Assembly: GCA_000403275.2 (NCBI GenBank)
Contig: KE159600.1
Span: 220,191 to 266,912, forward strand
Direction: 5' to 3'
Length of the DNA: 46,722 bases
Source of the DNA: Lachnospiraceae bacterium 28-4
GTDB lineage: Bacteria; Bacillota; Clostridia; Lachnospirales; Lachnospiraceae
Part shown: piece after piece, positions 41,390-46,722 of the stretch
How the letters are laid out: every line of letters starts with the position of its first letter
Position numbering within the stretch: position 1 is the first letter of the stretch
Notes under the pieces: generated by a model
Databases searched by the model: none
What the model was told of the DNA's origin: nothing
Seen by the model: the letters and a program-made list of their open reading frames with translations, nothing else
Program-made: the position numbers and the translations under genes

Positions 41390-41530
41390 CAGATATCATG
41401 ATACCCATATAAATCCAGTATCCATCAAATAATTAGAGCCATTTTAGAGTCAAACGCCATATAGCAAAGCCGGAAATGCCCATTTTATCAGCATTCCCAG
41501 CATCTTGTCCGTTACTCGAACTCCTTACAA
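41390..41530 (-). repeat. Repeated flank beside type I locus 2
   Basis: Diverged copy of 37800-37975 in the same orientation. The minus-strand frame includes VTDKMLGMLIKWAFPALLYG, which matches VADKLPRMLI in the other copy, so both may be ends of one decayed gene family carried with the toxin loci. Confidence 0.6.
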
Positions 41531-41662
41531 CTATAACATATTTGTTAAATATTCGGTTGCTTTTTAAAGGTTTTCATAGCTATAATATTCATATTTTACG
41601 CCGTATTTACAGTTTCAGAGCAAACAGGTATCATACGGGTATCACGAACTTTCTCCTTTTTC

Positions 41663-42546
41663 TTAATTATCCTTTCCGTACAAATAGTAAACCGGATCAG
41701 GATAATAAGATTTCAAGTGTACCAAAACTTCATTTACTAATACCAAAAATTCTTTTACATAAGTTACATCACTATTTTGAACTAATGTATAAAAATCTAA
41801 TGGAAGAAAAATACCTTCTCTTTTTCCAAAGCAAGGAATGGCAATCGTACGAACTCCTTCATTTGTACTAAAACTCTTATCCAAAGGACTACCCATAGAT
41901 TCAAATAATTTTACCGCTCGCTGTACATGATAAGCGATTACACCATTTTTCAAACTAAGGATAATATTAAACCAGTATGGCATCTCAATATCATTTTTTA
42001 TATATTCTTCCTTAATCTCTAAAGCAATATTAGGATTCCAATCTGTTATTTCATCACAAATCAAAAAAGTAAAAATCGCTTGATACGGGTCTTTCTCAGG
42101 ATTTATTTCATTTCCATCTATATTATAAAATGGTTGCCTAATCTTTTTATTATTGGATAATTTTATCAGTGCTTCTAATAATTGTTTTTTGGTTAATTTC
42201 GACTTAACTTCCCCGATTCCATAAACTACTTCTTGTGGAAAAAATCTGTTAGTATTGTCTATTTCCAAAAAAGGGGCATTACCTTCATCATATAAAATTA
42301 TGTCACACTGAGATGTTATTTTCCCATTGTATTAATAATAAATCCTGTTCCATAAGAGAATTTTTTAGGTAAAGCAAAAGATAAAAGCTTATCAATTAAC
42401 AATTCTTTATATATTCCATATTCGCCTGGATGTAGTAATCCATTCTTTACATCAGAATTTTTAAATAACTGATTTATATTTTCATATTCATTTATAAAAT
42501 TTGCAATTTTAATATCAATTAACGTTTGTAAATTTCTATACTCCAT
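41663..42546 (-). pseudogene. DUF6602-like putative nuclease gene with a one-base frameshift
   Basis: Two frames (42316-42546 and 41663 to about 42320) join into one protein of about 294 residues if one A is added to the AAAA run at 42319-42322. The joined text GKITSQCDIILYDEGNAPFL and EVVYGIGEVKSKLTKKQL has the D...ExK spacing of PD-(D/E)XK nucleases and the look of DUF6602 proteins, often found in defence loci. As assembled, the nuclease core is separated from its N-terminus. Phase variation at the run, true decay or sequencing error are all possible. Confidence 0.7.
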
Positions 42547-42622
42547 GATTAACTCAACCTCTACACAAACACAGTGCTAACACCATATAAATACTACACC
42601 AAAAGAAAAATCAGGAGCAATA

Positions 42623-43039
42623 CTATCTGCCCCTATGCTTTTCTTTCCTTTTTTGCTGTTTCAGTTCAAACTGATGCTGTCTTTCTGCCTCTCGTTGTTC
42701 CCGGCTCACATTTTTGCGTTCAGTTTTCAACTGCTCTTGCTGTAATTTCAAAGCCTGTTGCGATTTTGTTCCTATTCCGGTATTCTTTACCTGTTTCCGT
42801 ACTTCACGCTGAACCCGTTTAGGATTGCGACCAGATTCTTTTACATCAGTTGCCACAGCTGGACTAAATCTTAACCGATAGTAATTTTTCAGAACGAAGT
42901 CATATACCTCATAGTCTTTGGGTTCTGTACCAAACGTAACCTTACATACAGATAGCTTTCCATCTGATACACGTTCAAACACTCCCACCCAAAAGGGTTC
43001 CTCAAAAAATACTGTCAGCTTTCCCGATACTTTGTCCAT
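42623..43039 (-). CDS. yjdF: YjdF-family protein (DUF2992)
   Basis: A 138-residue protein: an N-terminal beta domain (GKLTVFFEEPFWVGVFERVS, then VCKVTFGTEPKDYEVYDFVL) and a long basic C-terminal helix rich in Gln, Lys and Arg. YjdF proteins are widespread in Firmicutes and normally sit under the azaaromatic-sensing yjdF riboswitch, which is present upstream here. Biochemical function unknown; a role against toxic aromatic compounds is proposed for the family. AAGGAGGAATTGTC precedes the ATG. Confidence 0.92.
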   Translation of the reverse strand: MDKVSGKLTVFFEEPFWVGVFERVSDGKLSVCKVTFGTEPKDYEVYDFVLKNYYRLRFSPAVATDVKESGRNPKRVQREVRKQVKNTGIGTKSQQALKLQQEQLKTERKNVSREQREAERQHQFELKQQKRKEKHRGR

Positions 43040-43083
43040 GACAATTCCTCCTTAAAATAATTGTAATAAACAAAGAATGGACG

Positions 43084-43180
43084 ACCCTAAGGAGGGAGGG
43101 CTACTTACGCCAAATCGGTGCGACTGGACTACCTACCAGTTCTGCAAGATTATCTTGCGTTGTGTTTTTATCTTTGCCCC
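43084..43180 (-). promoter_or_regulatory. yjdF (azaaromatic) riboswitch
   Basis: The minus-strand leader contains paired segments (ACTGG/CCAGT; GCAAGATAATCTTGC) and the late motif GGCGTAAGTAGCCCTCCCTCC, resembling the yjdF motif, directly upstream of yjdF. The motif may control access to the ribosome site. Confidence 0.72.
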
Positions 43181-43358
43181 TATATATTACCACATAACCG
43201 CTTATTTTGCTATAAAAATGTAGCAATTCGCTTAATAGTGTGAACTGCCACATTATCACATTTCCCTTATCCGAATTAACTTACATGGTGCTAGCACCAT
43301 GTTCAAATCATTACTAAGGAAAAGTATTCTGCCTTTCTTACAGACGAAAATTTGATGC

Positions 43359-43964
43359 TCATTTTTCAGCTTTAAGAAACACCCCTTCCCCTTTTCTATA
43401 AACCTGCACTGTTTTAAATCCACAATTGAAAAAAATTTCCTCTAATTCTTTTTTGCTATATATTCTTACATCTCCACTTTTTGAAAAGGGAAACCAAAAT
43501 TTATTTGCTATAAATCTGACTACTGCTCCAAAATTAGGATCAGCTATATACACTGCACCGTTTTTCTTTAAAACTCTTTTGCACTCATTTACAAAACCTT
43601 GCGGATTGTCAAAATGATGAAACGCACAACATACAGTTATAATATCAATACTTTCATTACTCCATTCAAGCGGATAGCATGGTTTGACCTCAAAACTCAT
43701 ATTAGGGTATCGCATCTTTGCCGAACAAATCATGTTCTCAGATATATCTATTCCATTTGCTTGGATTTTTGCTTTTTTCGATAATTCTCGCAGCAGAGTT
43801 CCATTTCCACATGCAACATCAAGGACAACATTACCCTCATGCAAATCTATAGTGTTAGATAGTTCCATAATATGAAATCTTGTATATTGTCCTTCCCGTG
43901 ACGCATCATATTCAGATGCTATTTTATTGTATGCAATTCTTGATTCTTCTGTTTTCTTATTCAC
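43359..43964 (-). CDS. Class I SAM-dependent methyltransferase
   Basis: A 201-residue methyltransferase: motif I VVLDVACGNGTLLREL near residue 46, acidic residue in NGIDISENMI, and motif IV region DIITVCCAFHHFDN. Substrate unknown (small molecule or lipid types are common for this form). Stands alone between the riboswitch and the mobilisation genes. Complete. Confidence 0.88.
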   Translation of the reverse strand: MNKKTEESRIAYNKIASEYDASREGQYTRFHIMELSNTIDLHEGNVVLDVACGNGTLLRELSKKAKIQANGIDISENMICSAKMRYPNMSFEVKPCYPLEWSNESIDIITVCCAFHHFDNPQGFVNECKRVLKKNGAVYIADPNFGAVVRFIANKFWFPFSKSGDVRIYSKKELEEIFFNCGFKTVQVYRKGEGVFLKAEK

Positions 43965-44066
43965 ATTATTCCCTCACTCATGATTTCTCCATTTGATTAT
44001 ACTACTTCCACTCTCTGTTTGCCATTACAAAATATAGGGCATAGCAACCGCCACGCCCCACATTTC

Positions 44067-44381
44067 TTATCGCTCCAACGACTTCTCAATCTTCCACTTC
44101 TGCCCTTTCAAGTCATTCTGCTTCTCATACAGATTATTCCGCTCTTTGCAGAGTTCTTTCATGCGTTCCAACTGCGCCCGCACTCCCTCCCGGCAACCCG
44201 GCTCTATCTTTTTATATTCCCCGGTCAGATCGCGGATTGTATTGTTGTTTTCCTTTATCTGCTCCGACAGGCATACCCAGTCTATCAGATTTTGTACTTC
44301 CTTGTCCGTTTCGTAAAGGTCTGTATCTGCTACAATTTTAGCGCACAGCCATATCATAACTTTCTTTTCCATATCTGTCAT
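44067..44381 (-). CDS. Small coiled-coil protein of the mobilisable element
   Basis: A 104-residue, mostly helical charged protein (ERMKELCKERNNLYEKQNDL near the end) with no family that I recognise. It lies just downstream of the relaxase gene on the same strand, where accessory mobilisation proteins are often encoded. The C-terminal half should form a coiled coil. Confidence 0.65.
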   Translation of the reverse strand: MTDMEKKVMIWLCAKIVADTDLYETDKEVQNLIDWVCLSEQIKENNNTIRDLTGEYKKIEPGCREGVRAQLERMKELCKERNNLYEKQNDLKGQKWKIEKSLER

Positions 44382-44400
44382 ATCCTATCAATCCCCTTTC

Positions 44401-45765
44401 TTATCGGCTCATTTCAAAGGCACGTTTCAGGCGTTTCTTTGCCTTTTCTGCCTGTTCTAATGCCTTTGACCGTTCCACTATCGACTGCACCTGTTCCCTG
44501 CCGAAATGACGCTCCAATCGCCCCAAATCAACTGCCTTTTCCTGCAATCGGTCTATGGTGTCACTCTGCTCCATGACCTTATCCGTCAAACGGCTAATCT
44601 GCTTTTGTTGCCCGTCCACTTTGGCGGTCAGCTTCCTGCCCTGCTCTGTAAGCTGTACACATTTGATAGTCAGATTTTTTACCACTTCTTTCAATTTCTC
44701 TACAAGCGGGAGTGCCTTTTTATCCCGATAATTCTTTGCGCTCATCAATGCCCCCGGTTCTGCCAACTGCCATTTCACTTCTTCGTCATAGGCGTGGATA
44801 TTGCGCTCCATGACTTCCTTTGACTGAACCATTTTGTTAAGTTCCTGCTGTAGCTTTTTCTGCTGCTTCTCCAACTTTTCATTTTCGGATAACAGCTTTT
44901 CTTTATCCTCTGCCAATGTTTCCGTCTGCTCTTTCAAAAGAAGATTTGTAGCGGAAAGTTTTGATACTTCCTGCCGGATCGCTTCGCCCTCTTTGCGTAT
45001 CTGCTCCGTTTCCTCTCCTGCCGCTATCTGCTGATGAAGAATATCGGATAATTCCTCTTTACTGCCGGAAATTGTCTGTTCCAACTCGGCAACCTCTTTC
45101 TGCCGTTCCTGCTTTTCAAAATCTAAAACCGATAAATGCTTCTCATGTGTTCCCTTTTTCTCCCACTCAATGCCATGCTGTAACATAATCTCCGCAAGCC
45201 GTTCTTTCTCTGCCGCTACCCACTGGTTACGCTCCGTTTCGCTCCTTGTGCCGCCCTTAAATCCAAGTTCTGCTAGTGCCTTTTTTAATGATACCCTCGT
45301 ATCAAGTCCCCGCTTGCTTCCAGTCGTATAAGGTATAAAATCTATATGCAGATGTGGTGCGTCCATATGGAGATGCGCCGAAAATACCCTTAACGTAGGG
45401 TTGCGCCGCTGAAAGTCCTGTATATATTCATCAAGTATTTTTGCCGCAAGCTGTCCGTCCTCTGTCTTTGCTCCCATATCGTCCTTGTTTCCGATTTGTA
45501 AAATAATCTCATGGAATGGCTTCTCCTGTTTGCCGGAACAGATTTTCCCATAATAATCATCAATTATGCGGTCACTTCTGGTCTGCTTCTCATTGTACCG
45601 GGCGAGTGCTTCATCAAATAATTCATGGTATACGTCCTTGATATTTTCATTGCAGTATTCCACATTCAGACAGCTCCGCTCCGGGTCAGTGTTCTTTGCA
45701 TGGAATTTTCTGCTGTTGTGGTTGACAGAGCCTTTCCCTGTCATAACGCTGATTGTCCGCTTCAA
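44401..45765 (-). CDS. mobV: MobV-family relaxase (Pre/Mob plasmid recombination protein)
   Basis: A 454-residue relaxase that nicks oriT. The N-terminal KRTISVMTGKGSVNHNSRKF and the metal motif SAHLHMDAPHLHIDFIPYT are typical of MobV. From about residue 230 on it is a long coiled coil. I place the start at TTG 45765 because AGGAAAA precedes it and family members start right there; an ATG at 45744 is the alternative. Complete; together with the replication ATPase gene it marks a mobilisable element. Confidence 0.9.
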   Translation of the reverse strand: MKRTISVMTGKGSVNHNSRKFHAKNTDPERSCLNVEYCNENIKDVYHELFDEALARYNEKQTRSDRIIDDYYGKICSGKQEKPFHEIILQIGNKDDMGAKTEDGQLAAKILDEYIQDFQRRNPTLRVFSAHLHMDAPHLHIDFIPYTTGSKRGLDTRVSLKKALAELGFKGGTRSETERNQWVAAEKERLAEIMLQHGIEWEKKGTHEKHLSVLDFEKQERQKEVAELEQTISGSKEELSDILHQQIAAGEETEQIRKEGEAIRQEVSKLSATNLLLKEQTETLAEDKEKLLSENEKLEKQQKKLQQELNKMVQSKEVMERNIHAYDEEVKWQLAEPGALMSAKNYRDKKALPLVEKLKEVVKNLTIKCVQLTEQGRKLTAKVDGQQKQISRLTDKVMEQSDTIDRLQEKAVDLGRLERHFGREQVQSIVERSKALEQAEKAKKRLKRAFEMSR

Positions 45766-45814
45766 TATATTTTCCTTTCTCCCTATCGGGTAATGAACGC
45801 CGGACACGGCGCAT

Positions 45815-45965
45815 AGCCTTTGTTACTTTCTGCGAAAGTAACGCAAAAGCACTTTTGTCAGCTACGCCAACAAAAATGCAACCTGCAAGCAGGTTTTGCG
45901 CCCTGCCGGGGGCTACCGTCCTAACGGACGGTGGGCGGCTTTTCGCCGCCTTGATACCGCCGCTT
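45815..45965. other. Hairpin-rich region upstream of the relaxase, candidate oriT
   Basis: Several perfect inverted repeats are packed together: GTTACTTTC/GAAAGTAAC at 45822-45842, ACCGTCC/GGACGGT at 45915-45932 and GGCGGC/GCCGCC at 45934-45950. MobV relaxases normally act on oriT close upstream of their gene, so this is the likely site. The nick is not located. Confidence 0.55.
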
Positions 45966-46096
45966 CCCTGCTTTCTCTCAACAGCGCAACATTGCAATGT
46001 CTATAATTTTTGCAACCTTGCAATCTTCAAGAGCGCAATTCCAAGACTGCAAAATTCTAATACCCTGCATTGTTGCGCTGTTACCTTGCCTGTCCG

Positions 46097-46603
46097 TCAC
46101 TGTCTGATTTTATCCAGTTCCCAATACCATGTATTGTTTATCCGCTTCGCCCGAATACCTAACTCTTTCTTCGCATTTTCCAGTGTCCGTTTTGATATGC
46201 CCTGTTCCTCCGCAAGATTAAAAATCTCATTGCTCTGCATGGCGTTGTTTGTTTCTGCCAGTTCCCGGAGTAATCGTTTCGCCTGTTCCATTTTATTTGC
46301 TTTAGGAGCAATGCCGCCCAAGACTTCATCAGCGGTAATCTCATAATCCCCCAGCCACTGAAAACCGTCCTCCGACAGTGCAAATGCTTTCGGGTGTCCG
46401 AACGCCGCAAGGTTGTTTTTAATCTGCACCACAGCCCTTATATTTTCTTCCCCCTCAACCCTGCCGACTAAGAGAACGCTTCTAGCGACTGCAAAGAAAT
46501 CTATCGAACCCATTCCCCGGTATGCCGCTTTATTTCCTGCCGCCTTGTTCATGTGACCGACAAGGACAATCGCACACTGGTATTTCTCTGCCAGTGCCGC
46601 TAC
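46097..46603 (-). pseudogene. 3' part of a RepA-like replication ATPase gene
   Basis: The frame is open from 46603 and reads VAALAEKYQCAIVLVGHMNK, then GMGSIDFFAVARSVLLVGRV, typical of the Walker B and later part of RepA/DnaB-like AAA ATPases of mobile elements. A winged-helix end (NEIFNLAEEQGISKRTLENA) follows. Upstream of 46603 an in-frame TAA begins foreign sequence leading into the group II intron. Its 5' half is beyond the window or lost. Confidence 0.75.
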
Positions 46604-46627
46604 TTAGAGTAAAATTATAGTTGGCAA

Positions 46628-46722
46628 ATAGGGTAGAGGGAGAATAGTTTCTCGCCCCTCCCATTGAACCGTACGTACGGGTCTCGTATACGGCTCTACA
46701 ACTTATATTCCAACTTTTACTA
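46628..46722 (-). mobile_element. 3' end of a group II intron (domains V and VI)
   Basis: On the minus strand GAGCCGTATACGAGACCCGT pairs with CGTACGGTTC as intron domain V (46666-46696). Domain VI follows (GGGAG/CTCCC) with the branch A in CTCTACCCTAT; the A lies six bases before the end, the usual distance, so the 3' end is placed at 46628. The element has the same strand as the replication ATPase gene it interrupts. About 24 bases lie between the predicted intron end and the resumed reading frame. Confidence 0.78.

Noticed and set aside
1-46722. CRISPR arrays, tRNA and rRNA genes
   Set aside because: I saw no regularly spaced repeats, no cloverleaf-type tRNA sequence and no rRNA segments in any part of the window.

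Overview
The window looks like a chromosomal segment of a gut Lachnospiraceae bacterium (Clostridia, Bacillota). Reasons: moderate-to-low GC, strong GGAGG ribosome sites, sigma-A promoters, Firmicutes-type families (mannose-family PTS with a YajC paralogue, Lsa-like ABC-F, YjdF with its riboswitch, a DUF6179/DUF6323-like pair) and the kinds of IS present. All family calls come from reading motifs; no search was run. Both window ends lie inside group II intron sequence, so they may be assembly breakpoints at repeats.

Region 1 (1-9.3 kb) is an amino-sugar (N-acetylgalactosamine/galactosamine-type) utilisation locus. It holds a mannose-family PTS (IIA, IIB, IIC, IID), a YajC-like protein, an AraC-type regulator, an AgaS-type SIS deaminase/isomerase, an amino-sugar-6-phosphate deacetylase, the non-catalytic tagatose-bisphosphate aldolase subunit and a HAD phosphatase. 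Imported sugar phosphate would be deacetylated, deaminated and isomerised to tagatose-6-P. The kinase and catalytic aldolase are not here. A complete IS1182-family element (9.3-11.4 kb) follows.

Region 2 (11.4-22.5 kb, all minus strand) is one long chain of tightly spaced genes behind a clear promoter at 22.5 kb. It begins with a surface-glycan-like module (DUF6056-like membrane protein, DUF3431-like protein, ABC exporter, and a 46-aa membrane protein coupled to the ABC gene). It continues into a nucleotide-centred block: dGTPase-like HD protein, P-loop kinase-Nudix fusion, small HD phosphohydrolase, RelA/SpoT-type alarmone synthetase and two small proteins of unknown function. Then come a Gfo/Idh/MocA oxidoreductase and a thioesterase. 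The nucleotide block is the best candidate here for an undescribed stress or anti-phage system.

Region 3 (22.6-30.4 kb) is mostly housekeeping: a short BlaI-like regulator, a RibD/DHFR-like reductase, a GMP synthase whose glutaminase domain is shortened and has lost its cysteine, an Lsa-like ABC-F gene with a leader peptide and attenuator, thymidylate kinase, a DUF6179/DUF6323-like pair and a DUF1801 protein.

Region 4 (30.5-46.7 kb) is accessory DNA built from remnants of mobile elements: recombinase tail, sigma-like fragment, TetR fragment, KTR and IS66 fragments, IS200, two IS3-type elements and IS30. Several intact modules sit among them: MarR-TauE, TetR-flavin reductase-FMN-binding protein with a perfect palindromic operator, YoeB/RelB, two type I toxin-antitoxin loci with convergent antisense RNAs, a frameshifted DUF6602-like nuclease gene, YjdF with its riboswitch, a methyltransferase, and the relaxase and replication-ATPase genes of a mobilisable element. 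The ATPase gene is broken by a group II intron end.
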